Shown here one piece after another: positions 28,315-36,648 of a stretch of 64,000 bases of DNA. This stretch comes from Flavipsychrobacter stenotrophus (lineage in GTDB: Bacteria > Bacteroidota > Bacteroidia > Chitinophagales > Chitinophagaceae). Position numbers and translations under genes: made by a program. The notes under the pieces are model-generated. The model made no database searches and was not told where the DNA came from. It was given only the letters and a program-made list of their open reading frames with translations. The DNA lies in NCBI RefSeq assembly GCF_002954265.1, contig NZ_PPSL01000003.1, positions 62,001 to 126,000 of the forward strand. The letters run 5' to 3'. How positions within the stretch are numbered: position 1 is the stretch's first letter; each line of letters begins with the position of its first letter.

Positions 28315-29820
28315 TTAGAATAGCCGCTTGTTCTTCTTTACAGATGCGATGTATTCTCTCAGGTCGGCAGATGGTTTTAGCCAGTACAGCATGGCAAGAT
28401 ATACAGCAACAATGATCCCACCGCGCATAGCGGCATCGGCAATTGTATAGATATACATGTGGCCCTGCCCCTTAAGGAAATTAGGGAAATAGTATCCGGC
28501 AGCCAAAGTAACCGCACCTGCTATCAGCACCAGTATAGTGTTCATAGAGAACGGCTGCATATCCAGCTTCTTCCAGACAAAAAAGTACTTGCAGATATTG
28601 AACAGGATCAATGTAATAGAGGTAGACCATGCTGCACCGTATACGCCATATATAGGTACAAGTTGGCGGATCAACGCAAACAAGATGCCGATCATAATGA
28701 TAGATACGTAGAAACTGAATTTGTAATAATTAGTTATGGACAGTATAGCGTCGTTAAGACCGGTGGCGAGGTCTACATACCGGCCTATGAACAGGATAAG
28801 GAAAATAAGCCCCACCTGGGTATAGCCATTATTCATGAACACCAGTGCATTGCCAATGTTACAGATGATCATTACCGCCATAAAAGTAGTTGCCAGCAGT
28901 ACATTAATAGAAGAACGCGCAAAAATATCTTTGGCTTTGGCGGTGTCTGCGTTTGCTACAGCCTGCGCCAGCACTGTTATTGTAGGTGTCATCATGGCCT
29001 TACTGGGCATTTGCATAAATGACACAAAGAATACGGCAGTGGTGTAAATGGCAGTAGACTTAAATCCGCTATGATCGTAAAGAGGAATGGCGATCGCATC
29101 GAGATAACCCATCAATGTGATGGATAATGAAAGCAGGAAATGATACCAGGAAAAATGCAGCAGTTCTTTATACTCACTTTTGCTGAAGGCTCCGAATTTA
29201 AAAGAAAAACCGAAGGAGTCAATTCGCAATGCGATGATGATATAAATAATTATAGGAATAAGGTAGATCAGTACGGTGCTGATGATAAGGAAATTAAGAG
29301 AAACATAGCCAAAGGCGAATAGTAGAATAATAGCGATGTTGACCACGCGCAATACTACCTCTTTCATAAAAGAGGATACTGCCACCCTCATTTGTGTACC
29401 CAGGTATTGCTCTAGTAGCACCAATAATATAAACAGGGTCATGTACGCAGGTATGAGCATGTAATAACGCTGAATAAAAGGTATATCTGCCGGTTGAAAA
29501 TGATGCAGCACCCATGGCTCCAGCAGGTAAAATGGAACCACCGCCATGATTGCAAAGAGCAAGGGGGTAAGTATACAGAAGGTAAGCAGTAGTTTTTTTC
29601 TTACATCCTGATATTTATGAATGAAAACAGACATAGTACTGTTCAGCCCTAATATGCAGAATTGTGAAAATACCAGTGCTTTATAGGTAAGGTCACGTGT
29701 AAAGCCAAGCGCCTGCTTGTCGATAAAACGGGTCGACAAAAACATGATGATGATTCCCAGAAAAGCGCCTGTAAAAACTACAAGGGATGTTTTGATAGAT
29801 TGTCTGAAAACAATACCCAT
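28315..29820 (-). CDS. Polysaccharide flippase-like membrane protein (MATE/Wzx superfamily)
   Basis: A 501-residue protein with about 12-14 hydrophobic segments, fitting the MOP superfamily of lipid-linked oligosaccharide flippases that move O-antigen or capsule repeat units across the inner membrane. It begins MGIVFRQSIKTSLVVFTGAFLGI, the usual N-terminus of this group. The start at 29820 is chosen because TATCTTTG (29833-29826) lies five bases upstream and falls within the longer frame beginning at 29844. Its position at the edge of the glycan locus (FkbM, Gmd, transferases) supports a role in exporting that glycan. Confidence 0.85.
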   Translation of the reverse strand: MGIVFRQSIKTSLVVFTGAFLGIIIMFLSTRFIDKQALGFTRDLTYKALVFSQFCILGLNSTMSVFIHKYQDVRKKLLLTFCILTPLLFAIMAVVPFYLLEPWVLHHFQPADIPFIQRYYMLIPAYMTLFILLVLLEQYLGTQMRVAVSSFMKEVVLRVVNIAIILLFAFGYVSLNFLIISTVLIYLIPIIIYIIIALRIDSFGFSFKFGAFSKSEYKELLHFSWYHFLLSLSITLMGYLDAIAIPLYDHSGFKSTAIYTTAVFFVSFMQMPSKAMMTPTITVLAQAVANADTAKAKDIFARSSINVLLATTFMAVMIICNIGNALVFMNNGYTQVGLIFLILFIGRYVDLATGLNDAILSITNYYKFSFYVSIIMIGILFALIRQLVPIYGVYGAAWSTSITLILFNICKYFFVWKKLDMQPFSMNTILVLIAGAVTLAAGYYFPNFLKGQGHMYIYTIADAAMRGGIIVAVYLAMLYWLKPSADLREYIASVKKNKRLF

Positions 29821-29825
29821 AGGTA

Positions 29826-29833
29826 CAAAGATA
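29826..29833 (-). promoter_or_regulatory. -7 box TATCTTTG of the flippase gene
   Basis: TATCTTTG on the minus strand ends five bases before ATG 29820, again an almost leaderless arrangement. No -33 TTG at proper spacing. Confidence 0.45.
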
Positions 29834-29917
29834 ACCTTACACAACTTTAAAAATACTTAAAAATGGAGGGAATTTTATACTTTAGCGGGTTGAGGGCAAA
29901 ACTTCAAAATAAGGGCA

Positions 29918-30643
29918 ATGTCATTGAAAGTAAAGAGAATAATGAGGAAACTCAAATCATTCATACCTATGATGAAGGGTTTGGGTACGGTTAGCTTTTC
30001 CCAGTTTGGAGAAGATATTATTATGCTTAAAATGCTGGACAGGTATAATGTCACCGACATTTCCTACTTCGATATTGGCGCTAACGACCCAATTGCGGGC
30101 AGTAATACCTACAATTTTTACACCCGTGGTTATACCGGCATACTTATAGAGCCCAACCTTGCGCTATGCAATAAAATAAAGAGCGTAAGACCCAATGATA
30201 AGTGCCTGAATTTCGGCATCAGCAGCGGTAACCAGAAGGAAGCAGATTATTTTATGTTTTCTGATGAGCAGTCGGGCATGAATACATTTTCTGAGGAAGA
30301 GGCCAACAGGTATGAAAAAGAAGGGTTTCCGATAAAGCAGAAGATCAAGATGCCGCTTAAAGACATTAATGAGGTGCTTGCCGAAAACTTCACGAAGCCA
30401 CCTACTATCATATCGCTTGATGTAGAAGGGTTGGATGAGATGATACTGGAGAAGATGGATCTGGAAAAATTCCCTGCCCTGCTTATTTGCGTAGAGACGG
30501 TTATATTCAACAAGGATAAAGAGTTCGTTAAGCGTAAAAGTATCATAGATCTGCTGGCTTCGAAAGGGTACTTTATCTATGCAGATACACACGTAAATAC
30601 CATATTTTGCTCACGCAAGTTGTTCGACAAGCTAATAGCATAA
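29918..30643 (+). CDS. FkbM family methyltransferase
   Basis: A 241-residue SAM-dependent methyltransferase. Motif I is YFDIGANDPIAGSNTYNFY; acidic post-I segment is GILIEPNLALC; and the FkbM hallmark TIISLDVEGLDEMILEKMD is at about residues 165-184. Enzymes of this family O-methylate sugars or other polyketide/glycan groups. With flippase, Gmd and transferases around it, methylation of a surface sugar is the likely role (inference). ATG at 29918 is followed by further in-frame Mets, so the start may be a few codons downstream. It is divergent from the flippase gene. Confidence 0.85.
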   Translation: MSLKVKRIMRKLKSFIPMMKGLGTVSFSQFGEDIIMLKMLDRYNVTDISYFDIGANDPIAGSNTYNFYTRGYTGILIEPNLALCNKIKSVRPNDKCLNFGISSGNQKEADYFMFSDEQSGMNTFSEEEANRYEKEGFPIKQKIKMPLKDINEVLAENFTKPPTIISLDVEGLDEMILEKMDLEKFPALLICVETVIFNKDKEFVKRKSIIDLLASKGYFIYADTHVNTIFCSRKLFDKLIA

Positions 30644-30678
30644 TTCATAAAACAAACCATAACATGTCTGCATGGAAA

Positions 30679-30707
30679 TTGACAGACCTGTGAATGATTT
30701 ATATTTG
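30679..30707 (+). promoter_or_regulatory. Promoter of gmd, TTG-N18-TATATTTG
   Basis: TTG at 30679-30681 and TATATTTG at 30700-30707 are separated by 18 bases, an excellent match to the Bacteroidota promoter consensus. The inferred leader before ATG 30725 is about 11 bases. Confidence 0.65.
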
Positions 30708-30724
30708 CACAAATTAGAAGGTTA

Positions 30725-31837
30725 ATGAAAAAAGCCCTTATTACAGGAATTACAGGTCAGGACGGATCATATCTCGCAGAACTTTTATTGGAAAAGGGTT
30801 ATGAAGTGTATGGGATCAAACGCCGTACATCGCTTATCAATACCGCCAGAATAGATCATTTGTATAAGGATATTCATGAGCAGGACCTTAAGTTCAAGCT
30901 GTACTATGGCGATATTACCGACTCTACCAATATAATAAGGATCATACAGGAAGTGCAGCCCGATGAGATATACAATCTTGGGGCAATGAGTCACGTGCAG
31001 GTAAGTTTTGAAGAGCCTGAATATGCAGCCAACACCGACGGCATAGGCACTTTGAGGATATTAGAGGCCATCCGTATATTGGGATTAGAAAAGAAAACGA
31101 GGATATACCAGGCATCTACTTCTGAGCTTTATGGTAAAGTACAGTGTGTGCCGCAAGATGAGAATACACCGTTCTACCCACGCTCACCATATGGTGTAGC
31201 CAAACTGTATGCCTATTGGATCACGGTCAATTACCGCGAAGCTTATGGCATGTATGCCTGCAACGGCATACTGTTTAACCACGAAAGTCCGAGAAGAGGG
31301 GAAACTTTCGTAACAAGGAAAATTACCCGTGCAGTTGCAGAGATAACACTGGGATTGAAGCATAAACTGTGGTTGGGTAACCTTGATGCAAAGCGCGACT
31401 GGGGCCATGCCAAAGACTATGTGGAAGCTATGTGGCTGATGCTGCAGCAGCCTACTGCGGAAGACTATGTTATTGCTACCGGAGTGACTACATCAGTTAG
31501 AGATTTTGTGACTATGGCATTTGCTAATGCCGGCATAGAATTGGAATACAAAGGTACAGGTGTTGATGAAAAAGGTATTGTATCGAAAGTAACTGACCCT
31601 GAAAGTAAGGCAAAGGTGGGCGATGTGGTGGTAGAGGTAGATCCCCGCTATTTCAGACCAACTGAGGTAGACCTGCTATTAGGAGACCCTGCAAAAGCCA
31701 AAGAGAAGCTCGGCTGGGTGGCCAAAACTACACTTAGTGAGCTGGCGAAAGAAATGGTAGAATCTGATATTGAACATTTCAGAAAGGAAGTACTGCTAAA
31801 GGAATACGGGTATAAAATTCTGAATAACCATCAGTAA
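30725..31837 (+). CDS. gmd: GDP-mannose 4,6-dehydratase
   Basis: A 370-residue extended SDR that converts GDP-D-mannose to GDP-4-keto-6-deoxy-D-mannose, the precursor of GDP-fucose, GDP-rhamnose and related sugars. Key segments: [21 protein letters not shown] (NADP-binding GxxGxxG), [15 protein letters not shown], the catalytic segment [11 protein letters not shown]156-x3-K160 in [10 protein letters not shown], and [16 protein letters not shown], all diagnostic of Gmd. Length is normal. It has its own strong promoter. A second, divergent Gmd-like protein lies at 34649, which may act on its product or a related sugar nucleotide. Confidence 0.95.
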   Translation: MKKALITGITGQDGSYLAELLLEKGYEVYGIKRRTSLINTARIDHLYKDIHEQDLKFKLYYGDITDSTNIIRIIQEVQPDEIYNLGAMSHVQVSFEEPEYAANTDGIGTLRILEAIRILGLEKKTRIYQASTSELYGKVQCVPQDENTPFYPRSPYGVAKLYAYWITVNYREAYGMYACNGILFNHESPRRGETFVTRKITRAVAEITLGLKHKLWLGNLDAKRDWGHAKDYVEAMWLMLQQPTAEDYVIATGVTTSVRDFVTMAFANAGIELEYKGTGVDEKGIVSKVTDPESKAKVGDVVVEVDPRYFRPTEVDLLLGDPAKAKEKLGWVAKTTLSELAKEMVESDIEHFRKEVLLKEYGYKILNNHQ

Positions 31838-31840
31838 TAT

Positions 31841-32725
31841 TTACCGTATCCGTTTACCAAACAAGCTTAATACTATTGCTTTTATGTAATAGCGAAGCTG
31901 CTCTTTTGCTGTAAATATTACAGCAAATGTGTAGTAATACAGCGATTTCCCCTTGCGGTAGGCAACAATATATAGTTCCAGGTCTATAAATTTTCTGAGC
32001 AGTTGTAATTGTTTAGAGGGGCTGGTACTGGCATTATTAATATGCACAACCGTAGTTCCCGATAGGTAGTAACTTGGGTATCCAAGCACACGGAACTCGT
32101 AACACCATAGCTGATCTTCGCCGTACATGAAAAAACGCTCATCCAGCTTGTGGTTGGGCAGAAGGGCCATTAGTTTGGAATGGAACATCATATATGCACC
32201 GCTTACCCAGTCGCATTCGGTATCCATGTCTCCATTAAAATACTGGTTCAGCATCAATGCGGCTCTTTTGCGGTAAGGCATCAGCATTAATAAAGGCCTT
32301 AATAGGTCTAATAACTCATTTTTAACGCTTCTGAATTTACGTGCTGTGTGCTGCAATTTCCCATCGGGGTACACCAATTTTACACCCAGTGGTCCTGCCT
32401 GGGGACGAGTTGAAAGATAGTTGGCGGAGATGCTAATACTGTCTTCGGTGAGTATGGTATCAGAGTTGAGCAGCAAAATAATATTGCCCTTGGCCTGCTG
32501 AATACCCAGATTATTGCCTTTGGCGAAACCACCGTTTTCGGGACTCTTAATGAGTTTTATAGAAGGGAACTCCAGTAAAAAGTCATCGGGGTTGTCGTTT
32601 GGCGAGGCATTATCAACCAATATTATTTCATAAGGTACCTGCAGGGTCTGGGCTATAACACTCCGGATACAATCACTGGTTATCCTGAATGTATTATAAT
32701 TAATTAGAACTACCGATACCATCAT
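31841..32725 (-). CDS. Glycosyltransferase family 2
   Basis: A 294-residue GT-A fold transferase: VSVVLINYNTFRITSDCI at the N-terminus, EIILVDNASPNDNP (first Asp), then GNIILLLNSDTIL in which the D of NSD fills the metal-binding DxD position, and a later CDWVSGAYMMFHSKLM...DERFFMYGEDQLWCYEF motif, where the Glu-Asp supplies the catalytic base. This is the rhamnosyltransferase-like (WbbL) branch. The C-terminal 50 residues are basic and amphipathic, suggesting membrane contact. It faces opposite to its neighbours and its stop lies three bases from that of gmd. Confidence 0.88.
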   Translation of the reverse strand: MMVSVVLINYNTFRITSDCIRSVIAQTLQVPYEIILVDNASPNDNPDDFLLEFPSIKLIKSPENGGFAKGNNLGIQQAKGNIILLLNSDTILTEDSISISANYLSTRPQAGPLGVKLVYPDGKLQHTARKFRSVKNELLDLLRPLLMLMPYRKRAALMLNQYFNGDMDTECDWVSGAYMMFHSKLMALLPNHKLDERFFMYGEDQLWCYEFRVLGYPSYYLSGTTVVHINNASTSPSKQLQLLRKFIDLELYIVAYRKGKSLYYYTFAVIFTAKEQLRYYIKAIVLSLFGKRIR

Positions 32726-32921
32726 TTACAATTGGGGCTATTTTGTTGCGTGCTAAAAGCCCTGAATAAGGCTGCAGGACAAAAATACTCGATTGGTGTT
32801 GATTTTTCCCTTTTTTGAAATAAAGCATAAAATGTATAGATTTACCCACTTTTGCAATGACCGGGTATGCTATATCCGGCAGGCAATTCATTAAGTAAAA
32901 TTGAAATAAATATACCCTGAA

Positions 32922-33362
32922 ATGGCAGAAACACTTGGGATGCTTTGTGATAAGTTGACAATTGTAAAACTAAAGCAATACCACACTGAAGACGCAACAC
33001 GCCTGGAAAGCCTGGGCAAGCAGGAAAAGATGTTGCAGGAAGAAATAGACCAGTTGGTCACCAGTGCTTTGGCCGGCAACACCCCTGTTGAAAAATTGTC
33101 TTTTGCATCTAATAAGGTATTCAAAGCCGAGGGCAATGAGGTTAGAAATGTTACGGGCTCTATGGGATCTGTATTTTCGCAATTGGCAGACGTGAACTGC
33201 GGACTGTGGCATGAGCAGGAAAAAGTGTACGACTTTGAGCAAGTGCCGGTAGACCAAAAGAATATAGTTGTAAAAAACCTGGCGATCATGAACCTGGAAA
33301 GAAACAGGTGCATTGATGAGATAGACAGGCAGTTTGTAGAAATAGTAAAAACGATAAAATAA
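32922..33362 (+). CDS. Unrecognised helical protein in glycan locus
   Basis: A 146-residue soluble, mostly helical, Lys/Glu-rich protein. I do not assign a family. The N-terminal MAETLGMLCDKLTIVKLKQYH followed by long charged helices, and a central VTGSMGSVFSQLADVNCGLWHEQEKVYDF, look conserved rather than random, and the C-terminus is again helical. Codon use and spacing argue for a real gene: it ends four bases before the methyltransferase gene and the four genes from here to 36640 form a tight series. It may be an accessory factor for the neighbouring sugar-modifying enzymes. Confidence 0.7.
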   Translation: MAETLGMLCDKLTIVKLKQYHTEDATRLESLGKQEKMLQEEIDQLVTSALAGNTPVEKLSFASNKVFKAEGNEVRNVTGSMGSVFSQLADVNCGLWHEQEKVYDFEQVPVDQKNIVVKNLAIMNLERNRCIDEIDRQFVEIVKTIK

Positions 33363-33366
33363 TAAT

Positions 33367-34638
33367 ATGCATATCAGGACCAGGAACACATGTAGAGTTT
33401 GCGGATCATCATCGCTGGTGAAAGTTATTGATCTTGACGAGCAATACCTACAGGGTTCATTTATAAAGCCCGGAAAAGAAAAGCCATCATTCAGAAAAAT
33501 ACCTTGTACGCTGCTCCGCTGCAATCCGCAGGCCGATGAAAATGCTTGTGGACTATTGCAGATGGAACATTCTGTACCCCCTGAAATTCTTTATGCTGCA
33601 TACTGGTACCGTTCGGGTACCAATGCTACTATGCGTAACCACCTGAAGGAAATAGTAGACACTACGGTTGGCATTACTAAAAAAAGCAATAGTAAAGTAC
33701 TGGATATTGGTTGTAATGATGGTACGCTGTTGGCCAACTATCCTAAAGAGTATATCAAATATGGCGTTGATCCATCTGACGTAGCGCAGGAAATAAAGCT
33801 GGAGAATACCAAGGTAGTAAAGGACATATTCCCATCGGCAAAGTTGTTTGAAGTGATGGGCGATGATAAACTGGACATCGTAACATCGATAGCTATGTTT
33901 TATGACCTGGAGCAACCCGTTGAGTTTGTAAAAGGTATAAAAAAGGTATTGTCGCAAGACGGTGTATGGGTGTTTGAAATGTCTTACATGCCTGAAATGC
34001 TGAAGTTGAACTCTTATGACACCATTTGTCACGAGCACCTGGAATATTACAGCCTGGCTGTTTTAGAGGTGATCTTGCGGAAGGGTGGTATGAAGGTCTT
34101 CAAGATAAGTTTCAATGATATCAATGGTGGTAGCATTCGCTGTTATGCTACACACGAAACGAATAACAAGTTCAATTCGGCTGAGGATATGAGACTGATC
34201 GATGAGATCCGTCAGTCGGAATTTGATCTGGAACTCGACACCGATAAGCCTTATGTTGCTTTCCAGCAGCGCATTAATACTATAAAGACCGAGTTGCACG
34301 ACTTCCTCAAGAAAATAAAGGATCAGGGCAAGCGCATACATATTTACGGTGCATCAACAAAAGGCAACACTATTCTGCAGTGGTGCGATATTGATAAGTC
34401 GCTTATCGATTACGCTGCGGAGCGTAATCCTGATAAATATGGCGCACGTACACTCGGTACCGATATTCCGATCATCAGCGAGGCTGAGTCGCGCGCTATG
34501 AAGCCTGATTATTACCTGGTTCTGCCATGGCATTTCAAGGCAGAATTCCTGGAGCGTGAAAAGGAAGCGATAGAAGCAGGTACAGGGTTTATCTTTCCTT
34601 TACCGGTATTGGAGGTCATTTCAAAAGATAATAAATAA
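33367..34638 (+). CDS. Sugar C-methyltransferase-like protein
   Basis: A 423-residue three-domain protein: an N-terminal zinc-binding domain with TCRVCGSSSL, CTLLRCN and ACGLLQME cysteines (residues about 5-65), a central SAM-binding domain with motif I VLDIGCNDGTLLANYP (about 112-127), and a C-terminal domain with IHIYGASTKGNTILQW (about 322-337). This is the layout of nucleotide-sugar 3-C-methyltransferases of the TylC3/NovU type, also found fused or paired in O-antigen loci. The likely role is C-methylation of a keto-deoxy sugar nucleotide, which would fit with Gmd products; the exact substrate is inference. Confidence 0.85.
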   Translation: MHIRTRNTCRVCGSSSLVKVIDLDEQYLQGSFIKPGKEKPSFRKIPCTLLRCNPQADENACGLLQMEHSVPPEILYAAYWYRSGTNATMRNHLKEIVDTTVGITKKSNSKVLDIGCNDGTLLANYPKEYIKYGVDPSDVAQEIKLENTKVVKDIFPSAKLFEVMGDDKLDIVTSIAMFYDLEQPVEFVKGIKKVLSQDGVWVFEMSYMPEMLKLNSYDTICHEHLEYYSLAVLEVILRKGGMKVFKISFNDINGGSIRCYATHETNNKFNSAEDMRLIDEIRQSEFDLELDTDKPYVAFQQRINTIKTELHDFLKKIKDQGKRIHIYGASTKGNTILQWCDIDKSLIDYAAERNPDKYGARTLGTDIPIISEAESRAMKPDYYLVLPWHFKAEFLEREKEAIEAGTGFIFPLPVLEVISKDNK

Positions 34639-34648
34639 AGAGCTGTAG

Positions 34649-35515
34649 ATGGTTGCTTTGATCTTTGGTGCTAACGGGCAGGATGGCTACTACCTGGATG
34701 GTTTGCTGCGTGCAAAAGGAATAGAGGTAGTTGGCGTTTCCAGATCGGGCAACTGGGCGCATGGCGATGTCAGTAATTTTGCTGATGTCGAAGCGCTGGT
34801 GCGCACACACACACCTGATTATATTTTTCACCTTGCGGCCAATAGCACCACTCGTCACGATGTGTTGTTTGAGAACCATGCTACAATAAGTACCGGTGCA
34901 TTTAATGTATTGGAAGCGGTAAGGCAACATGCGCCTGCGTGTAAGGTGTTTTTATCTGGAAGCGGCTTGCAGTTTAAGAATGTTGGTTTGCCTATAAAAG
35001 AAACAGATGAATTTGAGGCGTCCAGTCCGTATTCAGTAAGCCGTATACAATCGGTATATGCTGCCCGCTATTACAGGTCGTTGGGTGTTAGGGCATATGT
35101 TGGGTATTTCTTTAATCATGAAAGCCCGCGCCGGCCAGAGCGGCACATGAGTAAGAAAATTGCCTGTGCTGCATTGCGCATAGGTAATGGCAGCACCGAG
35201 CAGATAGAGATCGGAGATATTACGGTTAAGAAGGAGTGGGCTTTTGCAGGCGACATAGTTGCCGGTATTTGGGCATTGGTGCAGCAGGACAATATTTTTG
35301 AAGCTACTATTGGTTCCGGTCTGGCTTATTCAATAGAAGATTGGCTGGTAGCGTGTTTTGCAATTGCGGGTAAACGCTGGCAAGACCATGTAACAATTAA
35401 GAGCGGTTTTAAGGCAGAGTACGATACACTCGTTTCAGATCCTTCCACGTTAATTTCCTTGGGCTGGAAGCCCGAGGTTTCTTTTTCATCGCTTGCTAAA
35501 ATGATGATGCAATAA
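34649..35515 (+). CDS. Gmd-like extended SDR with Lys-to-Arg change in the active site
   Basis: A 288-residue NAD(P)-dependent SDR, shorter than Gmd (370) but sharing its motifs: VALIFGANGQDGYYLDGLL (cofactor loop), FHLAANS, FLSGSGLQFKNV in the place of the ASTSELYG motif, and [18 protein letters not shown]. The catalytic Tyr is Y128 (SSPYSVSR), but the Lys four residues later is Arg132 (codon CGT at 35042). It might be a reductase or epimerase on the Gmd product, or a catalytically altered homologue. It begins ten bases after the methyltransferase stop and ends exactly where the GT9 gene begins. Confidence 0.82.
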   Translation: MVALIFGANGQDGYYLDGLLRAKGIEVVGVSRSGNWAHGDVSNFADVEALVRTHTPDYIFHLAANSTTRHDVLFENHATISTGAFNVLEAVRQHAPACKVFLSGSGLQFKNVGLPIKETDEFEASSPYSVSRIQSVYAARYYRSLGVRAYVGYFFNHESPRRPERHMSKKIACAALRIGNGSTEQIEIGDITVKKEWAFAGDIVAGIWALVQQDNIFEATIGSGLAYSIEDWLVACFAIAGKRWQDHVTIKSGFKAEYDTLVSDPSTLISLGWKPEVSFSSLAKMMMQ

Positions 35516-36640
35516 GTGGCAGCTATCAAAAAAATATTGCTCATTCAGCTGATGTCTAACGGAGACTGTTTATATGCTACGGCGGTTGCCCGGCAAATAA
35601 AGCAGGATTTTCCCGGCTGTCACCTTACCTGGGCTATTGCTTCTTTTTGCAAGGGTATCCTTGATAATAACCCGTATGTAGATGCGATACTGGAAGTGCC
35701 TGATGTAAACAGGAATACTGCTACCGGTATAATGAGGCAATTACGAAAAGATGCGGAGGAAAAGAAAAGGCAAGGGGTATATGACGAGGTCTTCTTTACC
35801 CAGATCATAGATACCAACATGGCCAACTATGATGGGTCTATCCGCTCTTCAATATTCAGGGGATACGACAGGCCTATAACTGTTTCGGTCACGCCATCGC
35901 TGCGCCTGCGTGATGAAGAAATAAATAAAGCAAAAGCGTTTGCTGAACGATACAAGCTCGATCAATATAAAAACGTCATCCTATTTGAGTTTGCCCCGCA
36001 GAGTGGCCAGCTGGCCATGACGCCGGCATTGGCACTGGAAATGGCTGGTAAAATTATAAGCAATGAAAGCACTGCTATTGTACTTTCTTCCGCTATCAAA
36101 ATAGGCGATCAGTACGAGCATATCCTTGACGGTAGTACACTAACCTTAAGAGAGACGGCTGCACTTACTCACTATTGCACTATGCTGCTCGGATGCTCCA
36201 GTGGCATTACGTGGATCTCTACCTCCGATGCGGCAAAGCAATTACCTATGATCCAGATCCTCGATCCTGATGCATTCTGGGTCAATCCTATCTCCCGCGA
36301 CTTTGAGCGATTCGGCTTTTCAACCGACACACTTATTGAGCTTTATGAAAACAAAGTAGAGAAAACAACCGCTTGTGTTACCGAGGCACTGACGATTGGT
36401 TTTGAGCAAACAAGAAAGAAGTATTATACACCGCTTCCTGTGCAGTTCAAGACAACCAGCAGAACCATTTATAATCTCGCTGTGTTTTTACAGTTCGGCG
36501 CAATTTTTAAGCATATCGGTATCAGCCTTTCGGTATTCGGCTGGCAACCTGCGCTGATAAAGGAAATTGTAATGGGGTTTGTGACCATACCATTTAAGCT
36601 GGTCTACAACGTGGTTAGTAAGCGGCTGAAAAAGAAGTGA
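35516..36640 (+). CDS. Glycosyltransferase family 9 (heptosyltransferase-like)
   Basis: A 374-residue GT-B protein that starts with GTG directly after the previous stop codon. The N-terminal KKILLIQLMSNGDCLYATAVARQIKQDFP is the classical opening of ADP-heptose:LPS heptosyltransferases (LIxxxxxGDxxxxTP), and the C-terminal half has the donor-site LLGCSSGITWISTSDA segment, equivalent to the GGDTGxxH motif. A cluster of aromatic and hydrophobic residues near the end (FGAIFKHIGISLSVFGW) suggests membrane association. It probably adds a sugar to the surface glycan; the donor is not determinable. Confidence 0.85.
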   Translation: MAAIKKILLIQLMSNGDCLYATAVARQIKQDFPGCHLTWAIASFCKGILDNNPYVDAILEVPDVNRNTATGIMRQLRKDAEEKKRQGVYDEVFFTQIIDTNMANYDGSIRSSIFRGYDRPITVSVTPSLRLRDEEINKAKAFAERYKLDQYKNVILFEFAPQSGQLAMTPALALEMAGKIISNESTAIVLSSAIKIGDQYEHILDGSTLTLRETAALTHYCTMLLGCSSGITWISTSDAAKQLPMIQILDPDAFWVNPISRDFERFGFSTDTLIELYENKVEKTTACVTEALTIGFEQTRKKYYTPLPVQFKTTSRTIYNLAVFLQFGAIFKHIGISLSVFGWQPALIKEIVMGFVTIPFKLVYNVVSKRLKKK

Positions 36641-36648
36641 TCGGCTCA

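Noticed and set aside
34790-34830. Short CA-rich stretch as a microsatellite
   Set aside because: It is only a few CA units inside the SDR coding frame and encodes ordinary residues.
28315-36640. A defence system hidden in the locus with the unknown 146-aa protein
   Set aside because: All neighbours with a recognised family belong to glycan synthesis, and no nuclease, helicase or ATPase is present.
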